A stretch of 43,939 nt of DNA from Clostridia bacterium (GTDB lineage: Bacteria > Bacillota > Clostridia > Christensenellales > Aristaeellaceae): NCBI GenBank assembly GCA_017473345.1, contig JAFULL010000049.1:1-43939 (forward strand). The letters run 5' to 3'. This document shows positions 22,915 through 31,495 of the stretch, piece by piece. Position numbers and translations under genes: made by a program. The notes under the pieces were generated by a model. The model was not told the DNA's origin. It was given only the letters and a program-made list of their open reading frames with translations, and searched no databases. How positions within the stretch are numbered: position 1 is the stretch's first letter; each line of letters starts with the position of its first letter.

Positions 22915-23733
22915 TTATTTCGATTCACAGGCACAAAAGTCTTGCCATTCATCGGCGTAATAAACGCGCGTGAGTTCCAGCCCGCAGGCGGGCGCGGTGA
23001 TGCCCAGTTCAAGCCGGTCAAGCGTTTCAAGCGCCCGGCGGAAAGCGTCGGGCTGTTTGCGACCCATGCCGATGTCTGTCAGCGTACCGGCGATGATGCG
23101 CACCATGTTGTACAGAAAGGCGTTACCCCGTACGACGAGCGTGAGTTCATCGCCGTTTTGCTCAAGGGTGGCTTCATACAGCGTACGTATGGTGGTTTTG
23201 GCTGTGCCGCCAGACGCCTGAAAGGCGGCAAAGTCGTGCGTGCCAAGCAGATGGGGCAGGGCCTGACGCATACGTTCAATGTCCAGCTTTTGCGGCACAT
23301 GCGCGGTCACATTGCGGTAAATGGCGCTGGCGTGAGGCGCATTGTGGATGCGGTAGGTGTAGCGCTTACCCTTGGCGTCGAAACGCGCATGAAAGTCACC
23401 GCTGACTTCCTTTCCTTCCAGCACGCGGATATCCGGCGGCAGACAGGTGTTGAGCGCGAAGGGGTATTTGTCGGCGGGAATGCGGCTGACAGTATCAAAG
23501 TGCACACGCTGTCCCAGCGCATGAACGCCCGCATCGGTACGGCTTGCGCCTGTGACGCGGGTGCATTCGCCGGTCAGCTTCTGAAGCGCTTCTTCCAGCC
23601 GCTGCTGAACGGCCACGGCATTTTCCTGCAGCTGCCATCCGGCGTAATTCGTGCCATCATAGCTGATGGTCAGCAGGATGCGGCGCGTGCCTTCCGGCGG
23701 CTTTTCCTTGATGATGGGCGGCAGTTCACTCAT
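22915..23733 (-). CDS. truA: tRNA pseudouridine(38-40) synthase TruA
   Basis: 272 aa. Seen: ILLTISYDGTNYAGWQLQ, catalytic Asp67 in GASRTDAGVHA, GKRYTYRI, HDFAAFQASGG and FLYNMVRIIAGTL. It isomerises uridines 38-40 in the tRNA anticodon stem. The N-terminal ~18 residues (SELPPIIKEKPPEGTRR) are a short extra tail. The ATG overlaps the ecfT stop by 4 nt (ATGA), giving the common Firmicutes order ecfA1-ecfA2-ecfT-truA. Confidence 0.96.
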   Translation of the reverse strand: MSELPPIIKEKPPEGTRRILLTISYDGTNYAGWQLQENAVAVQQRLEEALQKLTGECTRVTGASRTDAGVHALGQRVHFDTVSRIPADKYPFALNTCLPPDIRVLEGKEVSGDFHARFDAKGKRYTYRIHNAPHASAIYRNVTAHVPQKLDIERMRQALPHLLGTHDFAAFQASGGTAKTTIRTLYEATLEQNGDELTLVVRGNAFLYNMVRIIAGTLTDIGMGRKQPDAFRRALETLDRLELGITAPACGLELTRVYYADEWQDFCACESK

Positions 23734-24536
23734 GCGATCCACTTCCCGGCAAGAATGGTCACAATCAGCGTAGCTACAGTGATCAGGGCGGCCCACAGAT
23801 CATTTTTCGTGTATTTGAGCACACGCAGGCGGGTACGGCCTTCGCCGCCGTGATAGCAGCGGGCTTCCATGGCCATGGCCAGATCGCCTGCACGGCGGAA
23901 GGCGCTTACAAACAGCGGCACCAGCAGGGGAATCATCGCCTTGGCGCGCTTGAGCAGGTTTCCGCTTTCAAAGTCTGCGCCGCGGGCCATCTGGGCCTTC
24001 ATGATCTTGTCGGCCTCTTCGATCAGCGTGGGGATGAAGCGCAGGGCGATGGTCATCATCATGGCCAGCTCATGCGCGGGGAAATGGATGACCTTCAGCG
24101 GCCTGAGCAGAATTTCAATGCCGTCGCTGAGTGCTACAGGCGAGGTGGTCAGCGTCAGGATGGAGGTACCCGCTACCAGAAACACCAGACGCATGGCGAA
24201 GTGAATGGCTGTGACCAGCCCCTCCTTCGTGATTTTCAGGATGCCCCAGTGAAGCCAGACTGTTTCACCCGTGGAGAAGAAAAGATTCAGCACAAAGGTG
24301 AGAATGAGCAGAAAACGCAGCGGCTTGATGGACTTAAGCAGGTTTTTGGGTTTGAGTCCGCTCAGGTGAGTAGCCAGCAGGATGTAGGCCAGCGGGATCA
24401 CATACCACAGGGGACTGGCTACGCAGAAGATGATGGCGATATACAGAATGGTCAGAATGATCTTCGTGCGCGGGTCCAGCCGGTGCACGAGGGTATTTCC
24501 GGGCATGTACTGGCCCAGGGTGATGTCTTTGAGCAT
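23730..24536 (-). CDS. ecfT: ECF transporter transmembrane protein EcfT
   Basis: 268-aa membrane subunit of the energy-coupling module for vitamin and metal uptake. Seen: YMPGNTLVHRLDPRTKIILT, several membrane helices and the coupling motif AQMARGADFESG that contacts the ATPases. The start overlaps the ecfA2 stop (TGATG). Encoded without an S-component; group II modules are shared among S-components encoded elsewhere. Confidence 0.95.
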   Translation of the reverse strand: MLKDITLGQYMPGNTLVHRLDPRTKIILTILYIAIIFCVASPLWYVIPLAYILLATHLSGLKPKNLLKSIKPLRFLLILTFVLNLFFSTGETVWLHWGILKITKEGLVTAIHFAMRLVFLVAGTSILTLTTSPVALSDGIEILLRPLKVIHFPAHELAMMMTIALRFIPTLIEEADKIMKAQMARGADFESGNLLKRAKAMIPLLVPLFVSAFRRAGDLAMAMEARCYHGGEGRTRLRVLKYTKNDLWAALITVATLIVTILAGKWIA

Positions 24537-25396
24537 CAGCGCACCTCCTTATCGGCAAGGGCAAGAATGGCTGCGCGCACCTCGTCCAGCGTATACAGAT
24601 CCTCGGGCAGATCGTAGCCCTCTGCGCGAAGCGCATGAGCCAGCTGGGCGGCCTGCGGAATGCCCAGACCGATGGATTGCATCAGCTCCTGCTGCATGAA
24701 TACCTCGCGGGGTGTGCCGGTCAGCACCAGTTCGCCCTTGCTCATGACCACCAGGCGGGTGGCAAGGGTGGAAATGTCGTCCATGCTGTGGCTGACCATG
24801 ATAACGGTTAGTCCGCCTGCAGCGTGCAGATCGCGGATCATGTTGAGAATGCTGCGGCGGCCGGCGGGATCAAGGCCTGCGGTGGGCTCGTCCAGAATGA
24901 GCACCTTGGGCTGCATGGCCAGTACGCCTGCGATGGCGACGCGGCGCATTTGTCCGCCGGAAAGATCAAAGGGGGAAACATCGGCGATGGTGTCGTAATC
25001 CAGCCCCACCTGCTGCATGGCATGCCGCACGCGGCGGTCGATCTCGTCAGGCGCAAGGCCGAGGTTTTTGGGGCCGAAGGCGATGTCCTTGGCGACAGTT
25101 TCCTCAAACAGCTGATATTCCGGGTACTGAAACACAAGACCCACCTTGCGGCGAACTTCCAGCAGGCTGACGCCCTTTTCAGTCAGGTCGAGACCGTCGA
25201 CCACGATGCGGCCTTCGGTAGCCTTGACAAGGCCGTTCAAATGCTGCACCAGCGTTGTTTTGCCGCTGCCGGTATGGCCCAGCAGGCCGATGAGTTCGCC
25301 GTCCTCGATGGTCAGGTTCACGTCATGCAGCGCAACGGCGGCAAAGGGGCTGCCGGGCATATAGGTATGCGTAAGATGTTCTATCTGGATAGGCAT
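24536..25396 (-). CDS. ecfA2: ECF transporter ATP-binding protein EcfA2
   Basis: 286-aa ABC ATPase. Seen: Walker A GHTGSGKTT, Q-loop VFQYPEYQLFEETV (the YPEYQLF form typical of A2), signature LSGGQMRRVAIAG, Walker B VLILDEPTAGLDP and H-loop MVSHSMDD. Overlaps ecfA1 by 16 nt at its start and ecfT by 1 nt at its end. Powers substrate uptake with EcfA1 and EcfT. Confidence 0.95.
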   Translation of the reverse strand: MPIQIEHLTHTYMPGSPFAAVALHDVNLTIEDGELIGLLGHTGSGKTTLVQHLNGLVKATEGRIVVDGLDLTEKGVSLLEVRRKVGLVFQYPEYQLFEETVAKDIAFGPKNLGLAPDEIDRRVRHAMQQVGLDYDTIADVSPFDLSGGQMRRVAIAGVLAMQPKVLILDEPTAGLDPAGRRSILNMIRDLHAAGGLTVIMVSHSMDDISTLATRLVVMSKGELVLTGTPREVFMQQELMQSIGLGIPQAAQLAHALRAEGYDLPEDLYTLDEVRAAILALADKEVR

Positions 25397-26232
25397 AACT
25401 TCTGCTTCAGCTCCTTTACCATATCGTCAACGGTGAGAATGCCTGCGGGCAGTTCAAGGCCTGCCTGACGCAGCTGCATGGCCAGCTCGGCCATGGGCGG
25501 CACATCCAGCCCCAGCGCCTTGATGGTATCTACCTGGGCAAATACGTCGCCGGGTTTGCCTTCAAGGGCAATGTGTCCCTTGTCCATTACGATGATGTGA
25601 TCAGCAACCGCAGCTTCCTCCATGAAATGGGTGATCCATACAACGGTCATGCCCTTTTCGCGGTTGAGTTTGCGCACGGTTTTCAGCACGTCCGCGCGAC
25701 CGGAGGGATCCAGCATGGCGGTGGCTTCGTCCAGGATCATCACCTCGGGCTGCATGGCCAGCACGCCAGCTACGGCCACGCGCTGCTTCTGTCCACCGGA
25801 AAGCATATGCGGCGCAGAGCTGGCGCGGTGGCTCATGCGTACGGCTTCCAGCGCGTCGTCGATGCGGGTGAGCATCTCCGCCTGAGGTACGCCAAGGTTT
25901 TCAAGGCCGAAGGCCACGTCCTCGCGCACAACGTTGGCAACGATCTGGTTGTCAGGATTCTGGAATACCATGCCCGCATGGCGGCGCACGTTCCATACTT
26001 CCTCTTCACAGGCAGTGTCAAGGCCGCAAACGAGCACCTTGCCGTCCGTGGGCAGGAAAAGAGCGTTCATCATTTTCGCCAGCGTGCTTTTGCCGCTGCC
26101 GTTGTGGCCAAGCACCGCCACAAAAGAGCCTTTTTTGATATGCAGGCTCACGTGGTCGACCGCCTGACGGTCGGCCTCTTCATACTGATAGCAGACTTCC
26201 TGAGTCTGCACGGGAAATTCATACTGTGCCAT
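25381..26232 (-). CDS. ecfA1: ECF transporter ATP-binding protein EcfA1
   Basis: 283-aa ABC ATPase. Seen: Walker A GHNGSGKSTLAKMMNAL, Q-loop VFQNPDNQIVANVVREDVAF (A1 type), signature MLSGGQKQRVAVAG, Walker B VMILDEATAMLDP and WITHFMEEA. The ATG at 26232 is behind AAAGGAG; a longer reading into the riboflavin kinase gene is rejected. It begins 16 nt after the riboflavin kinase stop, so that gene may be co-transcribed. Confidence 0.95.
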   Translation of the reverse strand: MAQYEFPVQTQEVCYQYEEADRQAVDHVSLHIKKGSFVAVLGHNGSGKSTLAKMMNALFLPTDGKVLVCGLDTACEEEVWNVRRHAGMVFQNPDNQIVANVVREDVAFGLENLGVPQAEMLTRIDDALEAVRMSHRASSAPHMLSGGQKQRVAVAGVLAMQPEVMILDEATAMLDPSGRADVLKTVRKLNREKGMTVVWITHFMEEAAVADHIIVMDKGHIALEGKPGDVFAQVDTIKALGLDVPPMAELAMQLRQAGLELPAGILTVDDMVKELKQKLCLSR

Positions 26233-26248
26233 TGGTTGCTCCTTTGTA

Positions 26249-26656
26249 TCAGGGTAGCAGTTCCGGCGCGCACTCACGCGCCCATGCGATCGCGCTTTCC
26301 CGATCCTGCGCAAGCTGATTCTGCAGGTCGTTGAGCGTGGGAAAACGGGTTTCCGGCCTGAGATAGCGGCAGTAGGTCAGGCTGAGCCTGCGGCCGTACA
26401 GCGCTACGGGCGGATAGCCCAGCAAATGGGCTTCGACGGTCGGTGCGCCGCCGGGAGCGGTAGGGTGGCTGCCCTGGTTGAGGATGGCCGCATAGCTGCG
26501 GCTGTCGCCTTCAATGCGGGCAATGCCTGCATATACGCCTTCTTCAGGCCATGCGCGGTCGCTGGGATCATAGGCGATGTTCGCCGTGGGAAAACCCAGA
26601 CGGGTGCCAAGCTGCTTGCCGGGTACAACGGTGCCTTTGAGCATAAACGGTTCCAT
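26249..26656 (-). CDS. Stand-alone riboflavin kinase (RibF C-terminal domain only)
   Basis: 135 aa. Seen: GTVVPGKQLGTRLGFPTANI (flavokinase ATP/riboflavin loop with PTAN), GVYAGIA, PTVEAHLL with the catalytic-type Glu, and YLRPETRFPTLNDLQNQLAQD. These match the kinase half of bifunctional RibF; the N-terminal FAD synthetase half is absent. The protein would make FMN from riboflavin. The ATG at 26656 lies 5 nt behind GGAGGTGA; an N-terminal extension has no such site. The immediately downstream ECF module suggests flavin uptake or salvage, but no RibU S-component is seen. Confidence 0.88.
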   Translation of the reverse strand: MEPFMLKGTVVPGKQLGTRLGFPTANIAYDPSDRAWPEEGVYAGIARIEGDSRSYAAILNQGSHPTAPGGAPTVEAHLLGYPPVALYGRRLSLTYCRYLRPETRFPTLNDLQNQLAQDRESAIAWARECAPELLP

Positions 26657-26722
26657 CCCACTCACCTCCGCGCAGAATATGGACGCTTTTTCCGTGTGTG
26701 AAACCACATAAAAAGCGATTGT

Positions 26723-26751
26723 ATTATACTGCATAAGCCTGAGAAACGCAA
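26723..26751 (-). promoter_or_regulatory. Promoter of riboflavin kinase/ECF operon
   Basis: Minus-strand TTGCGT (26751-26746), 17-bp spacer, TATAAT (26728-26723). The -10 is perfect, the -35 weak. No FMN riboswitch is recognisable in the ~65-nt leader. Confidence 0.5.
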
Positions 26752-26780
26752 ATAAAAACAGCCTTTTTCACAAAGGCTGT
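26749..26780 (-). terminator. Terminator of glycyl radical enzyme operon
   Basis: Minus strand ACAGCCTTT (26780-26772), short loop, AAAAGGCTGT (down to 26758), then TTTTTATTT (26757-26749). It lies just behind the activase stop codon. Confidence 0.8.
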
Positions 26781-26789
26781 CTGAAAAAA

Positions 26790-27689
26790 TCAGGCTTTTT
26801 GTACGGGGATGGATGTGTGGGCTGTAATCTCGCTGATCCATGCATCGACGGTGGTGTTGCCCGGCATGTTTACCCCGGCCAAAGGATAGGCCTGCCCGAT
26901 GGCTTCACTTTTGCCCATGCCAAGCGGATGATAGGGTTCAACATCGATGCGCTGCACATGGTTGAGCGTGTTTGCAAGCGCTGCAATAGCGTGCAGATGT
27001 TCCGTTCGGTCGTTGAAACCGGGGATCAGCGGACAGCGCAGCACCGTCTGCGCGCCGAGACCGTCCAGACGACGCAGATTGTCAAGGATCAGCGCATTGT
27101 CCACGCCGGTAAACTGCCGGTGCAGAGCGGAATGGGTCTCCTTGACGTCCCACAGAAACAGGTCGGTATAGGGGATAATGGCTTCCAGCTGCTCCCACCG
27201 GGTAAAGCCGGACGTTTCGATGCAGGTATGCAGTCCATTCTCTTTTGCAAGCTGCAAAAGCTGCAGTGTAAATGCCGGATGATATAATGGATCACCACCG
27301 GAAACGGTGAGCCCGCCGCCGGAGGAACGGTAGAAAGGCTCGTCGCGCATCACTTCGGCAAGAACTTCCTCAGCTGTCATTTCGCGGCCAAGGATCTCGA
27401 GCGCGCCGCCGCAGACCTGTGTGCATTCGCCGCAGGCTGTACAGGCGCTTCGGTTGATGACGTGCATACCGTCTGCAAAGCTGTGACACCTGCATACCCT
27501 GATACATTCGCCGCAGCCTGTGCAAAGCTGCTTGGCAAGTGACAGCACCGGAGCCGGAGACTTGGATTCCGGGTTATGGCACCACAGGCAGTTGAGCATG
27601 CAGCCTTTGAGAAACACGGTTGTACGAATGCCGGGACCATCGCTTACGCAGAAGCGCTGAATGTTAAAAACAGTGGCTGTAGGCTGCAT
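26790..27689 (-). CDS. Glycyl radical enzyme activase (radical SAM)
   Basis: 299 aa. Seen: SDGPGIRTTVFLKGCMLNC with the radical-SAM cluster motif CMLNCLWC, NPES, then two inserted ferredoxin clusters CTGCGECIRVC and CTACGECTQVC, then GGGLTVSGGDPL and TCIETSGF. The two-cluster insert is typical of activases of non-PFL glycyl radical enzymes. It generates the glycyl radical on its partner using SAM. It starts 1 nt after the stop of the partner enzyme, so the two are co-translated. Confidence 0.95.
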   Translation of the reverse strand: MQPTATVFNIQRFCVSDGPGIRTTVFLKGCMLNCLWCHNPESKSPAPVLSLAKQLCTGCGECIRVCRCHSFADGMHVINRSACTACGECTQVCGGALEILGREMTAEEVLAEVMRDEPFYRSSGGGLTVSGGDPLYHPAFTLQLLQLAKENGLHTCIETSGFTRWEQLEAIIPYTDLFLWDVKETHSALHRQFTGVDNALILDNLRRLDGLGAQTVLRCPLIPGFNDRTEHLHAIAALANTLNHVQRIDVEPYHPLGMGKSEAIGQAYPLAGVNMPGNTTVDAWISEITAHTSIPVQKA

Positions 27690-27690
27690 A

Positions 27691-29682
27691 TCAGTACTCC
27701 GTTCGTTTCAGCACCGTTTGCTGAAGCACGGGGGTAAGCCGGTTGAAGTATTCCGAAAAACCGCCCACGCGAACGATCAGGTTTTCATGCTTTTCAGGAT
27801 GCTCCATTGCGTCCTGCATCTCCTCACGGGAAAGACAGCTCACCTGCAGCTGCATGCCGCCTTTTTCAAAGAAGGCTGTTACAAGCGGCTTGAGCAGCAT
27901 GGGTAAATGCTCTTTTTTGATGCGGATGTTCATGATGGGCGTACCGGTCACGCGCGACAGTGGAAGTTTTGCCGTGCTCGACAAAAGAGCGGTCGGGCCC
28001 TTGGTATCCTTGCCGTGCACAGCGCCCAGCGCATCGCACAGGGGATCGGCGTTGGCGCGTCCGTCAGGCGTGGCGTGTACGCACAAACCAGCATATTCGT
28101 AGGTGGTAAACTGGTTGGATACGGTCAAATATTTCCCACTGGGCCAGCAGTCGCGCAGTGCAAAACTGTCGTAGATCCATCCGGCAAGATCAGCGGCCAG
28201 CGTGTCGATACGGTCGTCGTCCACGCCGAAGCAGGGGCATTTGCGCGCCTTGCGCAGGAAAACAGGATCGCGTGCATCCATGGCGGCATGGAAGGTTTCA
28301 GCGGTGTATTCCTTCTTTTCAAAAACAAGCTCACGCACAACGCTCAGCGAGTCGATCACATTGACAAGTCCTGCGATGTTGCTGACGCTCCAGTAATAGC
28401 GCGCGCCGCCGGCATTGAAATCCAGCTGTTTGTCCAGACAATCGTCGATAAACAGCGTGTGTACGGGCTGCGGACGATGCTTGCCGCGCGTGATGCGGTA
28501 CTGCGTCAGAATATCAAGTGCCTCGAGAATTTCGGTGCGCATCTGCTCGCAAAGTGCGTGATAGTAGGCTTCGAAGGTATCAAATTCATGCAGATGCGCA
28601 CGGGTGAACGTGTCGTAGATCAAAGCCGTGTTGATACCAAGGTCATCTGACCCTACATTTGACACGCCTTCCAGCATTGTTTCCGTGCAGCCGCCGAAAG
28701 AGCAGCGCTCCCGGTCGATAGCAGGAATGTACGGGAAATCGCGCTCCAATGCCTGCTGATACAGCGGCTCATTGTACAGGGCGGGCTGGCCGCAGGACGT
28801 GGCCAGCGAAGCGTATACCTCCTGCCATACTTCATCCGGCATGTTGGGCTTTACACGCAGCTGCAGGTTGGGGCGGCGCACATAATGACAGGCGCGGATG
28901 CACTGCAGCGTAAGAGCGTTGTAGTCCGGGCCCAGCGCGCCGGACCAGCCGTCGTTGGCGTCCACATGGGTAAACAGTTCATGCAGCAGATCGACGATGT
29001 CCTCGCCCTGATGAAACCGCAGCAGATGCTTGTCCAGCTGACCGATGTCATCGCAGCCGTCGACATAATAAACAAAGTTCCACAGAACCAGCGCCTCGTA
29101 CAGTGTACGCGGCGGTTGGTCTGCGTGCTCCAGCGCTTCGATCAGGCCCGGATGCACATTTTCGCAAAGATACAGATGGGAAATAACGCGCTCACGGTAC
29201 AGCTCAATGCCTTCCATCAGGCGCAGCAGACCTTCGCGGAAATCCCCCTCCGGAAGGGCCTCAACACGCGCGCGGTAACCGCAAAGACCGTCGCGCAGGA
29301 TGCGTTCGTAGTTAAGAAATGTATGCGTATAGCCCGCTCCGCCAACGGTGTGCGGCGTGGGAAAACCGCTTACCAGATCGCGTTCGGCGATCACAGCATT
29401 GGCACATTCGGCGTCAACCTTGCTGCGCAGAAGCGCTTCGTCACGGATTTCAAAGGTGTAGGAATAATCCGGGCGAACGGCGATCCGGGTATTGTATTTG
29501 CCAATGCACTTTCCGCACGGATACAGCGCGCCGCCGTCGTAGGGCGCCATGGGCGCACGTTCCCAGTCGCGCACAAGGGCGTTGCTGTAGCGGTACATGG
29601 GCCCTTTTTCGGGGTATTCCATCAGACCGGCGGCATAGGGCTCGCCAGCCTGCATAAGCCGTTGACTGATCGTAAGTGACAT
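27691..29682 (-). CDS. Glycyl radical enzyme of unassigned substrate (PFL family)
   Basis: 663 aa, short for the family (most 750-900). Seen: HTVGGAGYTHTFLNYERILR near the N-terminus; active-site loop FGGCTETM with Cys332 and Glu334; and glycyl radical loop RVGGFSEYF with Gly641, 22 residues from the C-terminus. Pyruvate formate-lyase has two adjacent cysteines; Cys-x-Glu is the pattern of eliminases and dehydratases such as glycerol dehydratase and choline lyase, usually GCVEP. Here Thr replaces Val and the Pro is missing. ATG at 29682 is 9 nt behind AAGGAGG. No microcompartment genes are adjacent. The substrate is unknown. Confidence 0.9.
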   Translation of the reverse strand: MSLTISQRLMQAGEPYAAGLMEYPEKGPMYRYSNALVRDWERAPMAPYDGGALYPCGKCIGKYNTRIAVRPDYSYTFEIRDEALLRSKVDAECANAVIAERDLVSGFPTPHTVGGAGYTHTFLNYERILRDGLCGYRARVEALPEGDFREGLLRLMEGIELYRERVISHLYLCENVHPGLIEALEHADQPPRTLYEALVLWNFVYYVDGCDDIGQLDKHLLRFHQGEDIVDLLHELFTHVDANDGWSGALGPDYNALTLQCIRACHYVRRPNLQLRVKPNMPDEVWQEVYASLATSCGQPALYNEPLYQQALERDFPYIPAIDRERCSFGGCTETMLEGVSNVGSDDLGINTALIYDTFTRAHLHEFDTFEAYYHALCEQMRTEILEALDILTQYRITRGKHRPQPVHTLFIDDCLDKQLDFNAGGARYYWSVSNIAGLVNVIDSLSVVRELVFEKKEYTAETFHAAMDARDPVFLRKARKCPCFGVDDDRIDTLAADLAGWIYDSFALRDCWPSGKYLTVSNQFTTYEYAGLCVHATPDGRANADPLCDALGAVHGKDTKGPTALLSSTAKLPLSRVTGTPIMNIRIKKEHLPMLLKPLVTAFFEKGGMQLQVSCLSREEMQDAMEHPEKHENLIVRVGGFSEYFNRLTPVLQQTVLKRTEY

Positions 29683-29706
29683 GGGAAACATCCTCCTTGT
29701 GCGCTC

Positions 29707-29735
29707 ATTATAGCAAAGCCAAACACCGCTTTCAA
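29707..29735 (-). promoter_or_regulatory. Strong promoter of glycyl radical enzyme operon
   Basis: Minus strand TTGAAA (29735-29730), 17-bp spacer, TATAAT (29712-29707), 24 nt upstream of the enzyme start. Shares the intergenic region with the divergent esterase gene, for which TATGAT (29777-29782) is a possible -10 without a clear -35. Confidence 0.75.
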
Positions 29736-29827
29736 GAGCGGGTGAAAAGGGGGTGGAAGCTGTATGTTTTTTGTGATATGATAGAGTAGAAGTTCCCGAT
29801 AACAAAGCATATACAGGAGGTAACCGT

Positions 29828-30610
29828 ATGGTTTTTTCTGATTTTCATTTTTACAGCGAAGCTCTTGGCATACAGACCGCCGTTTACGTGCTGATGCCTG
29901 AAATGGACGTGATGGCAACGCAGAAAAAGCCGCTGCCGGTTCTTTATCTGCTGCATGGCCTCAGCGACGACCATACCATGTGGATGCGCCAGACCGCTGT
30001 GGAACAGTATGCCAAGGATTACCGCATCTGCATCGTGATGCCCGCGGTGAATCGTTCCTTCTATATGGATATGGACCGCGGCGCAAAGTACGATACTTAT
30101 ATTGCTGAAGAGCTTCCGCGCGTGATCGAGCGCTACTTCCCTGTGAGCAAAAAGCGTGAAGACCGCTTTGCCGCCGGACTTTCCATGGGCGGATACGGCG
30201 CGCTCAAGCTGGGTTTGAGCCGCCCCAACCGCTATGCCGCAGTCGCGAGCTTCTCCGGCGCCCTTGCAATGGAAAAGGTGTTCACCCGCCGCAATGAACT
30301 GTCCGCCGGATATATCCGTGAAATGGAAAACATCTATGGCGATGAAAAGAAGCTGGTCAGCGGCAAGGGCAACCTGAGCAAGCTGGCTGAAAAGATGTGC
30401 CGCACGCCTGAAAAGTGCCCGCGTATCTACATCGCCTGCGGCACGGAGGACTTCCTGTTCCATGCCAACGAAAGCTTTGTGGAGCGCTTTGGCGAAAAAC
30501 TCAACATTGAGTATCACACCGAGCCCGGCACACATTCGTGGCTTTTGTGGAATGAAAACATTCGACGGGTGCTGAAGTGGTTGAATGTTGAAAAGGCGGC
30601 CCGCGCATGA
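29828..30610 (+). CDS. Esterase, alpha/beta hydrolase (tributyrin esterase/esterase D type)
   Basis: 260 aa. Seen: PVLYLLHGLSDDHTMWMRQT (oxyanion region), nucleophile Ser119 in GLSMGGYGAL, and catalytic His236 in PGTHSWLLW; no signal peptide. The family hydrolyses short acyl or formyl esters. ATG behind ACAGGAGG. The last codons overlap tlyA (ATGA), so the pair is an operon. Divergent from the glycyl radical enzyme; a functional link is not shown. Confidence 0.9.
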   Translation: MVFSDFHFYSEALGIQTAVYVLMPEMDVMATQKKPLPVLYLLHGLSDDHTMWMRQTAVEQYAKDYRICIVMPAVNRSFYMDMDRGAKYDTYIAEELPRVIERYFPVSKKREDRFAAGLSMGGYGALKLGLSRPNRYAAVASFSGALAMEKVFTRRNELSAGYIREMENIYGDEKKLVSGKGNLSKLAEKMCRTPEKCPRIYIACGTEDFLFHANESFVERFGEKLNIEYHTEPGTHSWLLWNENIRRVLKWLNVEKAARA

Positions 30611-31425
30611 AAAAGAACAGTACGGCCATCGAACGGCTGCTGAACGAGGGCTTTTTTGAAACGCGCGAGGCTGCGCTGCCCTACATCATGAGCGGCGCGG
30701 TGTACTGCGGAGCAGTGCAGGTGACCACCGGCGGGCAGAAGGTGCCGCTTGACAAGCCCATGACCGTGCGTGGTCTTAACGAGCGCTACGTCAGCAAGGG
30801 CGGTTACAAGCTGGAAGGCGCCATTGCGGATTTCGGCATTGATGTGAACGAGCGAATCTGTATCGATGCGGGCGCCTGCACCGGCGGTTTTACCGACTGC
30901 CTGGTCAAGCATGGCGCGGCGCTGGTGTATGCGGTGGAAGTGGGCTTTGGTCAGCTGGCCGGTTCGCTTTCGCAGGACAAGCGCGTGGTGAATCTTGAAA
31001 AAACCAATCTGGGCGATGAAAAGCTGTTGTCGCTTGACCCTGTGCCTACTCTGGGCAGCGTGGACCTGAGTTACCTGTCGCTGGTGAAGGCGGTGCCGCA
31101 GTTCAAAGCGGTCATGCATGACGCGGGCGAACTGATGTGTCTGGTCAAGCCGCTGTTTGAAACGGACGATCCCGTGGCGCGCCGTACGGGCGCGATCGAC
31201 CCGGGTGGTTATCCTGCGCTGTTGCGCACGCTTTGCGACACGCTGGACGCCCAGCCCGGAACGCATGCGGTGGCTGTCACGCACAGCCCAGTCACAGGCA
31301 ACAACGGCACGCACGAATTTTTCCTGCATGTGTGCTTTGGCGAGGGGGAATATCCTCACGTGACAGACGAAGCGATCGCGCAGGCTGTTGCACGGGTGAT
31401 GGCGCTGGAAAAATATCGCAAATAA
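30607..31425 (+). CDS. TlyA family rRNA 2'-O-methyltransferase (S4 + FtsJ domains)
   Basis: 272 aa. An N-terminal S4 RNA-binding domain (ERLLNEGFFETREAALPYIM, VSKGGYKLEGAI) is followed by an FtsJ-type SAM methyltransferase domain: IDAGACTGGFTDCLVKHGA (SAM loop), VYAVEVGFGQLAG, SVDLSYLSL, LMCLVKPLFE. Members methylate ribose of 16S/23S rRNA cytidines; the older name haemolysin is misleading. In many Firmicutes the gene sits between dxs and nadK; here it is coupled to an esterase gene instead. Confidence 0.92.
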   Translation: MKKNSTAIERLLNEGFFETREAALPYIMSGAVYCGAVQVTTGGQKVPLDKPMTVRGLNERYVSKGGYKLEGAIADFGIDVNERICIDAGACTGGFTDCLVKHGAALVYAVEVGFGQLAGSLSQDKRVVNLEKTNLGDEKLLSLDPVPTLGSVDLSYLSLVKAVPQFKAVMHDAGELMCLVKPLFETDDPVARRTGAIDPGGYPALLRTLCDTLDAQPGTHAVAVTHSPVTGNNGTHEFFLHVCFGEGEYPHVTDEAIAQAVARVMALEKYRK

Positions 31426-31495
31426 AGTTCAGGCGGGATGATTTTCCATTGCTGAAGCGTTCTATGGACAGTCCTTGCTGAAGGAGGGAGACCTG

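Noticed and set aside
26657-26722. FMN riboswitch before the riboflavin kinase gene
   Set aside because: The leader is only about 65 nt and has none of the conserved RFN-element blocks.
27691-29682. Pyruvate formate-lyase proper (pflB)
   Set aside because: Lacks the adjacent Cys-Cys pair and is about 100 aa shorter; has Cys-x-Glu instead.
30607-31425. Haemolysin
   Set aside because: The old TlyA name; the S4 and FtsJ domains show an RNA methyltransferase.
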